DNA from: Idiomarina loihiensis
GTDB lineage: Bacteria > Pseudomonadota > Gammaproteobacteria > Enterobacterales > Alteromonadaceae
Direction: 5' to 3'
DNA length: 64,000 bases
Assembly (NCBI RefSeq): GCF_024584785.1
Contig: NZ_CP074112.1
Span: 1,488,001-1,552,000, forward strand
Made by a program: the position numbers and the translations under genes. Below are positions 47,814 through 57,406 of this stretch, in pieces; positions within the stretch are counted from its first letter, which is position 1; every line of letters starts with the position of its first letter. The notes below the pieces were generated by a model. That model worked only from the letters and a program-made list of their open reading frames with translations, was not told where the DNA came from and made no database searches.

Positions 47814-48551
47814 ATGCATAATTACTCGTTCAACAAAGATACTTTAGCAGGTAAAACCATTCTTGTGACCGGGGCTGGCGACGGCATTGGCCGTACTGCG
47901 GCAAAAACCTTTGCAAGCTGTGGTGCTACCGTTATTTTATTGGGCCGCACGGTCAAAAAACTTGAAGCTGTGTATGATGAGATTGTTGCCGCGGGTGGTC
48001 CAGAGCCCGCCATTGTGCCGTTGGATTTAAAAGGCGCCACAAAAACTCACTATCAGGGCTTAAATGCTACTATCGTTGAGCAATTTGGCAAATTAGATGG
48101 TTTGCTCCACAACGCTGGCGTCTTGGGTGTATTGTCGCCGTTTGAGCACATCGATCATGATTCTTGGAACGAGATCATGCAAATCAATGTCACCGCCCAA
48201 TTCATGCTTACTCAAGCCTTGATGCCAGCGTTAAAACGCGCTGCACAGCCGAGCATTGTCTTTACTTCGTCGGGTGTTGGTCGCCAAGGCCGCGCGTTTT
48301 GGGGCCCTTATGCAGTGAGCAAATTTGCTACCGAAGGTTTAGCCCAAGTAATGGCCGATGAGTATGAAGGCACCCACGTTCGCGTTAATGTGATTAATCC
48401 GGGCGCAACGCGCACCACCATGCGCTCAAAAGCCTATCCGGCTGAAGATGCCAGCAAACTCAAAACTGCTGAGCAGTTAATGCCAACTTATGTTTACTTC
48501 ATGGCCGACGATAGTATAGGTATCACCAACCAGTCGGTGAATGCTCAGTAA
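47814..48551 (+). CDS. yciK: YciK-type short-chain oxidoreductase
   Basis: SDR-family dehydrogenase of 245 residues. NADP-binding TILVTGAGDGIGRTAAKTF, LHNAGVLG (NNAG-like), the catalytic SSGVGRQGRAFWGPYAVSKFATEG (Ser, Tyr, Lys) and NVINPGATRTTMRSKAYP are nearly collinear with E. coli YciK. The substrate is unknown. The frame extends upstream to 47598, but homology begins MHNYSF, so the start is 47814 (or 47805). No strong ribosome site is seen. It is divergent from the lipase gene. Confidence 0.9.
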   Translation: MHNYSFNKDTLAGKTILVTGAGDGIGRTAAKTFASCGATVILLGRTVKKLEAVYDEIVAAGGPEPAIVPLDLKGATKTHYQGLNATIVEQFGKLDGLLHNAGVLGVLSPFEHIDHDSWNEIMQINVTAQFMLTQALMPALKRAAQPSIVFTSSGVGRQGRAFWGPYAVSKFATEGLAQVMADEYEGTHVRVNVINPGATRTTMRSKAYPAEDASKLKTAEQLMPTYVYFMADDSIGITNQSVNAQ

Positions 48552-48599
48552 CAACAGCACTAGCATGAGATAACTTTAAGCAATTTGCAGGAGATTCCT

Positions 48600-50867
48600 A
48601 TGGCAACCCAGACCTTCCAGTTACAACTAAGTGGTATGAGTTGCGCCGGCTGCGCTCGTAGTATCGAACGTGCACTACAAGAGGTACCTGGGGTTACCTC
48701 GGTGAATGTTAACTTTGCTAATGAAGTAGCCGCAGTTACTAGCACCAACAACAACGCAGACGGGCTAGTAGCTGCGGTACAGCAAGCTGGGTATGATGCA
48801 GCCCTGATTGACCACCAAAGCGCAACTCCCGCAGCCGACCCACGACAGCGAGCACAGCGTCAGCAATGGTACAAGTTTGTTGCTGCCGCTCTGTTATCGG
48901 CGCCGCTGCTGTACACCATGGTGGGCCACTTTAGTTTTACTGCCGGCATCTATGTGCCGGCTTGGTTGATGAACCCGTGGGTACAGATGGCGCTGGCTAC
49001 GCCCGTGCAGTTTATTATTGGCTGGCAGTTTTACAAGGGGAGTTACACCGCCCTGCGCGCCGGTGCTGCTAATATGGATGTGTTGGTCGCACTAGGTACC
49101 TCAGCTGCCTATTTTTACAGCGTCTACTTAGCGCTCACCGAAGGCGCTATGGCAGCTCATCAAGGGCTCTATTTTGAAACCAGTGCGGTACTTATCACGC
49201 TTATTTTACTCGGTAAATGGTTTGAAGCCCGTGCCAAAGGCCAATCTTCGGCAGCCATTAAGCAGTTGCTGCAACTACAACCTAAGCATGCCCTACGCCA
49301 GCAAGCCGATGGTTCAGCCAAGCTGACGCCCATTGCCGAACTGGTGGTCGGGGATATTATTCACATTAAACCCGGCCAACAGATTCCGGCTGACAGCGAA
49401 GTGATTGAAGGCACCACCAGCGTTGACGAAGCCATGCTTACCGGTGAAAGTGTGCCCGCCGACAAGCAACCCGGCGATACCTTGGTGGCCGGCTCTATTA
49501 ACAAACAAGGCTTTGTTAAAGCTAAAGTCAGCAAGTTAGGAAAAGACTCGGCGCTGGCGCAAATCATCGCTATTGTCGAGCAAGCACAAAACTCCAAAGC
49601 GCCCATTCAACGGCTTGCCGATAAAGTGTCGGCCATCTTTGTACCTGTGGTCTTAGTTATTGCTTTAATGACGTTCTTGGTCTGGCTGTTATGGCTGGCA
49701 CCGGGCGACTATCGCAGTGCCTTAGAGGCGACTGTCGCCGTGTTAGTGATTGCTTGCCCGTGCGCTCTGGGTTTGGCCACGCCAACATCGATTATGGCTG
49801 GCTCTGGCCGCGCCGCGCAAATGGGCATCTTGTTCAAGCAAAGTGATGTGTTAGAAATCACCCATAGTGTTACCACTGTGGTGCTGGACAAAACGGGCAC
49901 TATCACCGCTGGCACCCCCACTCTTACGGATTTAGAAATCGATCTCAAAGGCATCCAAGAACTCACGCCAGAGCAGTTACGCGCCGCAGTGCAAGCGCTT
50001 GAAGTACAATCTGAGCACCCACTAGCGCAAGCGATTGCGACTGGTATTGAGGTTGATTCTAGCACCGCCAAGATGGTGCAATTAACAGATTTTACCGCCC
50101 ATACCGGGCGCGGTGTATCAGCGCAAGTGCAACTTGTGCACACTGATACTGACGCTGAGCAACCATCAACCAGCCATCACTTACAGATTGGTAACTTGCG
50201 TTTAATGCGCGAGCACAATATTGAAAGTGACGCTTGGAGTGCGCGCCAACAAGAATTAGAAGAGCAAGGCAAAACTGCCATGTTAATTAGCTGGGATAAA
50301 CAGCTGGTAGGTATTGTCGCCGTAGCAGATACCGTGCGCGAGCATGCAGCCGAGGCTATTGCAGCACTACAACAGCGCGGCTTAAAAGTGGTGATGTTAA
50401 CCGGTGACAACCAACGCACCGCCGCTGCGATTGCGGCCCAAGTAGGAATCACCGAGGTCCGCGCTAATGTCTTACCTGAACACAAAGCTGCTGCCGTCGC
50501 TGAGTTGCAGCAACAGGGCGACATCGTGGCCATGGTGGGTGATGGTATTAATGATGCGCCGGCTTTGGCGACTGCTAACGTTGGCATTGCCATGGGCACA
50601 GGTACCGACGTTGCTCTAGAAACCGCGGATATTGCCCTGATGCGGGCCGATTTACGCTCGTTGCTACACGCCTTAGAGATTAGCGAAAAAACCGTGGGTA
50701 ACATCCGACAAAACTTATTCTGGGCCTTTGCGTATAACACGTTAGGAATACCGATTGCGGCCTCTGGCCTACTCGCACCTTGGTTAGCAGGTGGCGCTAT
50801 GGCGTTAAGTTCAGTCTCTGTCGTATTAAATGCGTTAAGGTTGCAAAAGTTACGATTGAACTCCTAA
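48600..50867 (+). CDS. copA: copper-exporting P1B-type ATPase
   Basis: Copper export pump of 755 residues. One N-terminal heavy-metal domain with CxxC (C15 and C18 in GMSCAGCA), then eight membrane helices. The transmembrane ion site is C386-P387-C388 (ACPCALGLATP) and the phosphorylated aspartate is D430 in DKTGTITAG. TGE in LTGESVPADK, GDNQRTAAAIA and MVGDGINDAPAL complete the P-type ATPase core. AGGAG lies 7 bp before the ATG at 48600, after yciK on the same strand. No CueR-like operator is evident. Confidence 0.96.
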   Translation: MATQTFQLQLSGMSCAGCARSIERALQEVPGVTSVNVNFANEVAAVTSTNNNADGLVAAVQQAGYDAALIDHQSATPAADPRQRAQRQQWYKFVAAALLSAPLLYTMVGHFSFTAGIYVPAWLMNPWVQMALATPVQFIIGWQFYKGSYTALRAGAANMDVLVALGTSAAYFYSVYLALTEGAMAAHQGLYFETSAVLITLILLGKWFEARAKGQSSAAIKQLLQLQPKHALRQQADGSAKLTPIAELVVGDIIHIKPGQQIPADSEVIEGTTSVDEAMLTGESVPADKQPGDTLVAGSINKQGFVKAKVSKLGKDSALAQIIAIVEQAQNSKAPIQRLADKVSAIFVPVVLVIALMTFLVWLLWLAPGDYRSALEATVAVLVIACPCALGLATPTSIMAGSGRAAQMGILFKQSDVLEITHSVTTVVLDKTGTITAGTPTLTDLEIDLKGIQELTPEQLRAAVQALEVQSEHPLAQAIATGIEVDSSTAKMVQLTDFTAHTGRGVSAQVQLVHTDTDAEQPSTSHHLQIGNLRLMREHNIESDAWSARQQELEEQGKTAMLISWDKQLVGIVAVADTVREHAAEAIAALQQRGLKVVMLTGDNQRTAAAIAAQVGITEVRANVLPEHKAAAVAELQQQGDIVAMVGDGINDAPALATANVGIAMGTGTDVALETADIALMRADLRSLLHALEISEKTVGNIRQNLFWAFAYNTLGIPIAASGLLAPWLAGGAMALSSVSVVLNALRLQKLRLNS

Positions 50868-50970
50868 CCCAGTTCCGTGCTATGGTAACCACTAACGTCT
50901 GATACCCGAGCACGAGTTGCTGCTAAGGTCAGCGACAATTGATGCTACAGAACAATAGGTTAAGTTATTC

Positions 50971-51942
50971 ATGATGTTAAGCGCACTTACTTTGGCAGCA
51001 AGCCTGACCCTGATTCCCACGAAAGCTGACGTGAATTGGATTGGTGTTAGTGTTCCTAACCCTGATGTGATTTGGCTAAGCGGTTCGAACTCGCATATTG
51101 CTCGCAGTAGTGATGCTGGCGAGACCTGGGAGTATTTTCAGCCGGCCACCCAGAATCTCCAATTTCGTGATATTGAGGCCCTCGATGCCAACCATGCGTA
51201 TGCGTTAAGCATTGGCAATAATGGCGATTCGCGTATCTATTACACCAGCAACGGTGGCCGTAATTGGCAATTGCGCTATCGCGCGGGCGGTAATCAATTT
51301 CTCAATTGTATGGCGCTATCCGCCACCAACGAAGCTTGGGTTTATGGTGACACGGTAGAAAACCGTTGGAACATGGTGCGCAGTGTAGACGGTCGCAACT
51401 GGCTTACCGCCAGCAACATGGTTGATACCCAACCGCTTTCCGATGAAGGTGGCCTAGCTGCAAGTGGTGGCTGTTTACGTCACAACAATGGCATTTGGGC
51501 GATTGGTACTGCCAACGGCAACACTGCCCGCTTGCTGGTTAAACGTAATTTTGGCATTCGCTTTAAAGCTATCGATACGCCGTTACCGGCAGGCCCTAGT
51601 GCTGGCATTGCCAGTGTTTGGCCGTTTAGCGAAAAGCATATCCTGTTGGCTGGCGGCAGCTTGAACCATGCCGATGCGAAACCACGCTTGGTAGAGTATA
51701 AAGACGACCAGTTTACCACCCTAATCGAGCCACCATTGAGCGGCGCCTTGTATAGCCTAACGGTGCGCAATGATGGCAGCATCCTGGTCACCAACCCCAC
51801 CGGTGCGGCGTTACTCAATAGCAGCAGAGATGCTTGGCAGACCCTCGCCGAAGCCAATATTTGGAATAGCGCCTGCAGCACTAACAGCTGTTATCTGGTA
51901 GGAAAAGACGGCTACCTCGCAAAAGTTACTTTTGGCCAATAG
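50971..51942 (+). CDS. exported beta-propeller protein, unknown function
   Basis: Protein of 323 residues with a hydrophobic N-terminus (MMLSALTLAASLTLIP, then KADVN) that looks like a signal peptide. The rest contains repeated Asp-box/BNR-like segments (RSSDAGETWEYFQ, YTSNGGRNWQLRY, RSVDGRNWLTAS), giving a sialidase-like or Ycf48-like six-bladed propeller. No sialidase catalytic set (Arg triad, Asp, Glu/Tyr) is obvious, so enzymatic activity is not claimed. It follows copA by 103 bp on the same strand. It ends close to a convergent fusion gene. Confidence 0.75.
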   Translation: MMLSALTLAASLTLIPTKADVNWIGVSVPNPDVIWLSGSNSHIARSSDAGETWEYFQPATQNLQFRDIEALDANHAYALSIGNNGDSRIYYTSNGGRNWQLRYRAGGNQFLNCMALSATNEAWVYGDTVENRWNMVRSVDGRNWLTASNMVDTQPLSDEGGLAASGGCLRHNNGIWAIGTANGNTARLLVKRNFGIRFKAIDTPLPAGPSAGIASVWPFSEKHILLAGGSLNHADAKPRLVEYKDDQFTTLIEPPLSGALYSLTVRNDGSILVTNPTGAALLNSSRDAWQTLAEANIWNSACSTNSCYLVGKDGYLAKVTFGQ

Positions 51943-51984
51943 CTTTTATCAAATAACTTTCACGCCAAAATTTTCACCCCAAAA

Positions 51985-52003
51985 TGCCGGCTTTAGCACC
52001 GGC
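51985..52003 (-). terminator. possible terminator after the desulfurase fusion gene
   Basis: On the minus strand GCCGG and CCGGC arms enclose TGCTAAAG, followed by ATTTTGG. The T run is short, so this is weak. It would end the nqr-fusion operon. Confidence 0.4.
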
Positions 52004-52013
52004 CAACTTAACT

Positions 52014-54125
52014 TTAGCTGGCCAGTAACAAGGCGGTGCCGCCATTTAGATGGCTGACTTGGCTAAACCCAAGCCGAGCCAGCACCCGAGCTGCCACAGC
52101 ACTGCGATGCCCAGAGCGACAGACACAGACAATCGGCCGCTGCTGATAGCTTTCACGGTGCTCATAAATGAACTGCGCCAAACGCGTTAACGGCACGTTG
52201 ATTACCTCGGCCGCTAAACCCAAGTCACTCACTGCAAATTCTTGCTGCTCACGTACATCAATCACCAAGGTATCGGGCTTGCTGAGCCACTCTTGCTGAG
52301 CTTCTAGATCAACATCCACTAACTCACAGTTAACGCAATGACCAGCTAATTCGCACCAGCGCTGAGTGATACGAAAATCATCATCGGCCCGGCTTAACAA
52401 CAAGGTGTTGTCATGTACCATCGAGCGAATCAGTTCTGGCTGCTGAATGTCACCGATAAAGGCAAAGTCTACTTCTGCAGGAGCGTCCGTAGTAAGCGGC
52501 GAGCTTAACAAATACACCGGTTGGCGCGTGCCCACGCGAAACAGGCGGCGCTGTCCTACAGCTAAGCAGCCCTCTACCGTGGCGGCGCAGCCCAATGGCA
52601 CATCACAGCCACCGTTGTATGCCTGCGGCCAACCCACGGCATCAAGGTCCGCTTGCGCTACCTCACAACTCAGTAATTGGGCTAACATCGCCGCGGGGCT
52701 ATTAGCCGGCTGTGGCTCAGTGGTGAGCACCGCCTTCACACAATAATGCTGGCAAGCCACCAACCGTTCGATCCGCTCGGCTAATTCAGGCAAGGGGTCG
52801 ATAACCACCATTTCTTTGGCGGCTTTATCAATCAATAAATAGCAGCACTGATTGCCAAACCTTAGTTGCACCACACCATCCAGATTAGAATCAATATCTT
52901 CACTGGTATCTGCAATCAATAAGCATGACTGGCGTAAGGCATGAGCCGCCGTTTGAATCCGCTCACACGCGGCCTTGATGGTGGCAGCTTCGGTGGCTGG
53001 CCCAAAGGATAATCGAATCGCTGAACATGAGCGCCAATCTTCAAGCCCCATGGCATCTAACACAAAGCTACGAGTGACACCTGAGCTGCAGGCCGAACCT
53101 GAACTGACTCGAATGTTAGCCGCATCAAATACATCCATGATGTCGCGTGATGCCATGCCACGTACCGAAAAATTAAGCGTGGTAGGCAGGCTCAAATCAA
53201 AATCGTGATTCAGCTCTAGGGTAGGAAAGGCCTGCTTTAACGCAGCTAATAATTGGTCCCGATACTCACAAAGGGTTGCGGTCGATTTAAAAACTTGCTG
53301 TTGATCGTTAAGCAATAACTCAAACAGCGCATGTAAAGCGGCAATGCCCGGTAGGTTCTCCGTTCCAGACCGCTGTCCTTGCTCTTGTCCACCACCAATA
53401 ATCAGGGGCGTAAATGGCGCTGCTTGGCGCACGTATAAAAAGCCGATGCCTTTGGGGCCGTACAACTTGTGGCCACTAAAAGGAGCATAATCGATGCTGG
53501 TTTGTGCTAATTCTAGCTTTAACTTACCCAAGGCCTGCACGCAATCCACCATCCAAGGAATGGTTGGGTTATTGCTACGGATCACTTGTTCTAACTGGGC
53601 TAAATCTTGTTGTACACCAGTTTCGTTGTTGGCAGCCATGGTACAAATCATGTGGGCTGCGCCTACATGCTCGGCAATAAAGTCTAGATCTAACAGACCT
53701 TGACGGTTAACCGGAATAGCTTTGAGCTCGGCATTCAAACGTAAAATATTGTTCCAGTGCTCGAGCGCTTGCGGCACCGCTTTGTGCTCAGTAGCTCCGT
53801 ACAAAAGCCAACAACGCTGACCATGATCGGTATTTCTAGCATGCGTAAGGGCCGATAACACCGCTGTTTGAATGCCTTCGGTAGCACCGCTGGTGAAAAT
53901 AAAACGGCCAAGCCCTGCGCCAACTAGCTGGCGTCCTAGCCGGCGGGTACTATCGAGAATATAACGTGCTTGCAGCCCAGTGATATGACTACTGCTGGGG
54001 TTTCCAAAGACATGCTCCATCACGTGCCGAACGGCCTGAGCAATTTGCGGTAACACCGGCGTCGTTGCGTTGCAATCGAGGTAAATTTCTGCCGTTTTCG
54101 GCTTAATCTGAACCGGTGTTACCAT
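52014..54125 (-). CDS. cysteine desulfurase / degenerate MBL / rhodanese fusion protein
   Basis: Three-domain protein of 703 residues. Domain 1 (about 12-395) is a class V PLP cysteine desulfurase: YLDCNATTPVLP, ATEHKAV, AANNETGVQQ, PLP lysine K220 in SGHKLYGPKGIG and nucleophile C346 in SSGSACSSG. Domain 2 (about 412-605) has the layout of an ETHE1-type persulfide dioxygenase (YLLIDKAAKEMVVIDP) but lacks the zinc motif: TTEPQPA replaces THxHADH. It is cysteine-rich (11 Cys). Domain 3 (about 615-703) is a rhodanese with active cysteine C669 in CVCRSGHRS. It lies 38 bp after nqrM on the same strand with a good AGGGAG site, so is probably the last gene of the nqr operon. A role in sulfur supply is inference. 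Confidence 0.88.
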   Translation of the reverse strand: MVTPVQIKPKTAEIYLDCNATTPVLPQIAQAVRHVMEHVFGNPSSSHITGLQARYILDSTRRLGRQLVGAGLGRFIFTSGATEGIQTAVLSALTHARNTDHGQRCWLLYGATEHKAVPQALEHWNNILRLNAELKAIPVNRQGLLDLDFIAEHVGAAHMICTMAANNETGVQQDLAQLEQVIRSNNPTIPWMVDCVQALGKLKLELAQTSIDYAPFSGHKLYGPKGIGFLYVRQAAPFTPLIIGGGQEQGQRSGTENLPGIAALHALFELLLNDQQQVFKSTATLCEYRDQLLAALKQAFPTLELNHDFDLSLPTTLNFSVRGMASRDIMDVFDAANIRVSSGSACSSGVTRSFVLDAMGLEDWRSCSAIRLSFGPATEAATIKAACERIQTAAHALRQSCLLIADTSEDIDSNLDGVVQLRFGNQCCYLLIDKAAKEMVVIDPLPELAERIERLVACQHYCVKAVLTTEPQPANSPAAMLAQLLSCEVAQADLDAVGWPQAYNGGCDVPLGCAATVEGCLAVGQRRLFRVGTRQPVYLLSSPLTTDAPAEVDFAFIGDIQQPELIRSMVHDNTLLLSRADDDFRITQRWCELAGHCVNCELVDVDLEAQQEWLSKPDTLVIDVREQQEFAVSDLGLAAEVINVPLTRLAQFIYEHRESYQQRPIVCVCRSGHRSAVAARVLARLGFSQVSHLNGGTALLLAS

Positions 54126-54163
54126 GGTACTACTCCCTTAATTAGATTTTAAAACTTGCACCT

Positions 54164-54412
54164 TTACGAATCTATACGGTTATCTTGCCAAAGTTTTTCT
54201 TTGGCTGCACGTTTTGCGGCGGCCTTTTCTTCAGCAGCTATCTTGGCCTTGCGCTCGTCACAAGGGTCTTTGCAGTCACAAGCTTTATCCATACCTAAGG
54301 CAGAAATGCCACCACAACTTCCCGAAATGGTTTTACGCTGGGCAATAAACCCAACCGACATGGCTAACACCACTACTAGCATGATGCCGAATACTGCTAA
54401 AAACACTCCCAT
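54164..54412 (-). CDS. nqrM: Na+-NQR maturation factor NqrM
   Basis: Small membrane protein of 82 residues. One N-terminal helix (about 2-24, VFLAVFGIMLVVVLAMSVGF) is followed by cysteines in SGSCGGISALGMD and ACDCKDPCD. The family (DUF539) is needed for NQR assembly, possibly delivering iron to the NqrD/NqrE cysteine site. It lies 14 bp after apbE, as in Vibrio, and precedes the desulfurase fusion gene. Confidence 0.95.
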   Translation of the reverse strand: MGVFLAVFGIMLVVVLAMSVGFIAQRKTISGSCGGISALGMDKACDCKDPCDERKAKIAAEEKAAAKRAAKEKLWQDNRIDS

Positions 54413-54426
54413 ACTACCCCCTTCGG

Positions 54427-55449
54427 TTACTGCTGATACTGCTTAAATGCAGTACTGCTTTCTTCTTTAAAGCCTTCGGCCTCGCGGCTAATTAGTAACA
54501 CCGCCAAGCCCTTTTGCTCGGCAAAGGCTAACGCTCGTTCTGGCCCCATCACCGTCAATGCAGTCGCATAGGCGTCGGCATCCATACTGGTGGGCGCTAC
54601 CACGGTAACCGACACCAAATTATGTTGAATAGGATAGCCGGTACGCGGATCGATAATATGCGAATAACGCACACCATCTTCTTCGTAGTAATTACGATAA
54701 TCACCAGAAGTTGCGATACCTGCATCGCCCGGCTCAATCACCCGTTGCACGCTGCGCTCAGAAGTGACCGGCTTTTCTATTGCAATGCGCCAAGGTTGAT
54801 TACCTGGCTTAGTGCCACGCGTGCGCATCTCACCACCAATCTCAACGAGATAATTGGTGATTTCCATCTGCTCCAACAATACTGCGACGCGATCCACGCC
54901 ATAGCCCTTGGCAATGGTCGATAAATCAATATAAATCTCGGGCTTAGCTTTACGTAACTGGTGGTTTTCAACATGAACATGCTGATACCCCACCTCCTCT
55001 AACATCGCTTGCAGCTCGGCCTCTGTGGGCTTACGCTCTGGCTTAGCCAGTGGCCCAAAGCCCCATAGATTAACTAATGGCCCGACCGTAACATCAAGTA
55101 CGCCATCGGTTTCATTGGCAATTTCTAGCGCGCGTCGAATCACAGTTTCTAACGACCGCGAAATAACCACCGGCTCTGTCGTTTGACGGCTATTAAACAA
55201 CGATAGTTCCGATTGCGGGTCGTAAGTCGACATCTGGCTGTTTACTTGCTCCAGCACCGCATCCACTCGTTGCTTCACTTGTTCAGGGCTATGCTGCGGA
55301 TTCGCCGTAACATAAGAGATGTGATAGGTCGTCCCCATCGTCTTACCAGACACCGCCAATTGTTGCGGCGCATGGGTACAAGAAACGAAAAAGGCTAGCC
55401 CCACTAGGGCTAGCCAAACTCGTAGCATTGATGAACGGGTTGTTTTCAT
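54427..55449 (-). CDS. apbE: FAD:protein FMN transferase ApbE
   Basis: Periplasmic lipoprotein (lipobox FVSC at about 28) of 340 residues. It attaches FMN covalently to threonines of NqrB and NqrC. Family motifs are SGKTMGTTYHISY, DVTVGPLVNLWGFGP, YIDLSTIAKGYGVD and GDAGIATSGDYRNY, plus HIIDPRTGYPI, with the C-terminal SMDADAYATALTVMG. The preferred ATG at 55449 follows GGAAAAGAG; the in-frame GTG at 55464 is less likely. It is immediately downstream of nqrF, as in many NQR operons. Confidence 0.96.
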   Translation of the reverse strand: MKTTRSSMLRVWLALVGLAFFVSCTHAPQQLAVSGKTMGTTYHISYVTANPQHSPEQVKQRVDAVLEQVNSQMSTYDPQSELSLFNSRQTTEPVVISRSLETVIRRALEIANETDGVLDVTVGPLVNLWGFGPLAKPERKPTEAELQAMLEEVGYQHVHVENHQLRKAKPEIYIDLSTIAKGYGVDRVAVLLEQMEITNYLVEIGGEMRTRGTKPGNQPWRIAIEKPVTSERSVQRVIEPGDAGIATSGDYRNYYEEDGVRYSHIIDPRTGYPIQHNLVSVTVVAPTSMDADAYATALTVMGPERALAFAEQKGLAVLLISREAEGFKEESSTAFKQYQQ

Positions 55450-55499
55450 CAGGCTCTTTTCCACCTTTAAATCAGGCTATTAAAGGGGCTAAGCCAAGC

Positions 55500-56741
55500 T
55501 TAGCCACCAAAGTCATCCAATAGGATGTTTTCATCTTCTACGCCCAAATCTTTGAGCATTTTAATAACTGCTGCGTTCATCATCGGTGGTCCACACATGT
55601 AGAACTCACAATCTTCAGGCGCATCATGATCCTTCAGATAGTTTTCGTACAACACGTTATGGATAAAGCCGGTGTAACCTTCCCAGTTATCTTCTGGTTG
55701 TGGGTCAGACAAGGCCACATGCCATTCAAAGTTGTCGTTTTCACGCGCCAACATGTCGAAATCTTCCACGTAGAACATTTCTTTCTTAGAACGTGCACCG
55801 TACCAGAAAGTCATCTTACGGTCGGTTTTCAGACGACGTAATTGGTCAAAGATGTGTGAACGCATCGGCGCCATACCAGCACCACCACCAACAAACACCA
55901 TTTCTGCTTTGGTGTCCTTAGCAAAGAATTCACCAAATGGACCAGAAATCGTTACTTTGTCGCCAGCTTTCAAGCTGAAAATGTACGATGACATTTTGCC
56001 TGGCGGTAAGCTCATATCACGTGGCGGAGGCGTAGCGATACGCACGTTCAACATGATAATGCCTTTCTCATCTGGGTAGTTCGCCATCGAGTAAGCACGA
56101 ATGGTCTCTTCGTCAACTTTAGATTCTAAGTTAAAGAAGCCAAAGTGTTCCCAGTCACCACGGAATTTATCTTCAATCTCGAAGTCTTTAAATTTCACGT
56201 GATGCGGTGGACATTCGATCTGAATATAACCACCGGCGCGGAAAGGTACTTCTTCGCCTTCTGGCAACTGCACCACAAACTCTTTGATGAAGGTGGCTAC
56301 GTTGTTGTTAGACTTAACCGTACAATCCCACTTGCGAATACCAAACACTTCTTCTGGAAGCTCGATTTTCATATCTTGCTTCACGTTTACCTGACACGAT
56401 AAACGGCAGCCTTCACGAGCTTCTTTGCGGTTAATGTGATCACGTTCGGTAGGCAGAATATCACCGCCACCCTCTTTGATAATCACGCGGCATTGGCCAC
56501 ATGAACCACCACCACCACAAGCTGACGATACGAAGATACCAGCATTAGCTAAGGCGCCTAATAATTTAGTACCTGGCTGCGTGGTAATCTTCTTGTCTTC
56601 GTCATCATTAATTAAAATCTCGACATCACCCTGAGGCACTAATTTTGATTTGGCGACCATGATCACCGCCACTAAAATTAATACAATCAAGGTAAACATG
56701 CCTACGCCGAGCGCTATAAGTGTTAAATCTTGCCCTTGCAT
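55500..56741 (-). CDS. nqrF: Na+-NQR subunit F
   Basis: NADH-oxidising subunit of 413 residues. One N-terminal transmembrane helix (about 10-30), then a 2Fe-2S ferredoxin domain with cysteines in [13 protein letters not shown] and GCRLSCQ. The FAD and NADH domains of the ferredoxin reductase type follow: [41 protein letters not shown] and [11 protein letters not shown]. The 2Fe-2S cluster is a candidate client of the nearby desulfurase. The length is normal. Confidence 0.98.
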   Translation of the reverse strand: MQGQDLTLIALGVGMFTLIVLILVAVIMVAKSKLVPQGDVEILINDDEDKKITTQPGTKLLGALANAGIFVSSACGGGGSCGQCRVIIKEGGGDILPTERDHINRKEAREGCRLSCQVNVKQDMKIELPEEVFGIRKWDCTVKSNNNVATFIKEFVVQLPEGEEVPFRAGGYIQIECPPHHVKFKDFEIEDKFRGDWEHFGFFNLESKVDEETIRAYSMANYPDEKGIIMLNVRIATPPPRDMSLPPGKMSSYIFSLKAGDKVTISGPFGEFFAKDTKAEMVFVGGGAGMAPMRSHIFDQLRRLKTDRKMTFWYGARSKKEMFYVEDFDMLARENDNFEWHVALSDPQPEDNWEGYTGFIHNVLYENYLKDHDAPEDCEFYMCGPPMMNAAVIKMLKDLGVEDENILLDDFGG

Positions 56742-56787
56742 CGACTCGTACCTCTTGTTAATCCGTTGTTATCGTTACCGGTGCTTG

Positions 56788-57396
56788 TTACAGGGATACG
56801 CCAGAGAATGACATAAAGCCCAATCCAATCAGACCAACTGAAATAAAGGTAATACCTAAACCGCGTAAACCATCTGGTACATCGGCGTATTTCAGTTTCT
56901 CACGCACTGCTGCCAAGGCAACAATGGCAAGGGCCCAGCCGATACCGCTACCGATACCGTAAACCACACTTTCAGTGAAGTTATAATCACGCTCAACCAT
57001 GAAGGACACACCACCAAAGATAGCGCAGTTCACGGTAATCAAAGGTAAGAAGATACCTAACGCGTTGTACAAAGCTGGTACGTATTTGTCTAATGCCATT
57101 TCCAAAATCTGTACCAACGCTGCAATAACGCCGATAAAGGTTAAGAAACGCAAGAAACTCAAGTCTGCATCAGGGAAACCAGCCCAATCTAACGCACCCG
57201 GCGCCAAAATGTTGTGGTAAACCAAGTTATTCACCGGTACTGAAATGCCCAGTACAACGATTACTGCAACGCCCAAACCAAAAGCTGTGGTTACTTTCTT
57301 TGATACTGCCAAGAAAGTACACATACCTAGGAAGAACGATAACGCTAAGTTTTCAACGAAAATCGATTTAATAAATAAACTGATATAAGCTTCCAT
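56788..57396 (-). CDS. nqrE: Na+-NQR subunit E
   Basis: Integral membrane subunit of 202 residues with six hydrophobic helices. The N-terminal [31 protein letters not shown] contains the conserved cysteine used in the NqrD/NqrE iron site, and a second cysteine occurs in [10 protein letters not shown]. Pairs with NqrD in the membrane. Order nqrD-nqrE-nqrF matches Vibrio. Confidence 0.97.
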   Translation of the reverse strand: MEAYISLFIKSIFVENLALSFFLGMCTFLAVSKKVTTAFGLGVAVIVVLGISVPVNNLVYHNILAPGALDWAGFPDADLSFLRFLTFIGVIAALVQILEMALDKYVPALYNALGIFLPLITVNCAIFGGVSFMVERDYNFTESVVYGIGSGIGWALAIVALAAVREKLKYADVPDGLRGLGITFISVGLIGLGFMSFSGVSL

Positions 57397-57406
57397 GGTC
57401 TGCTCC

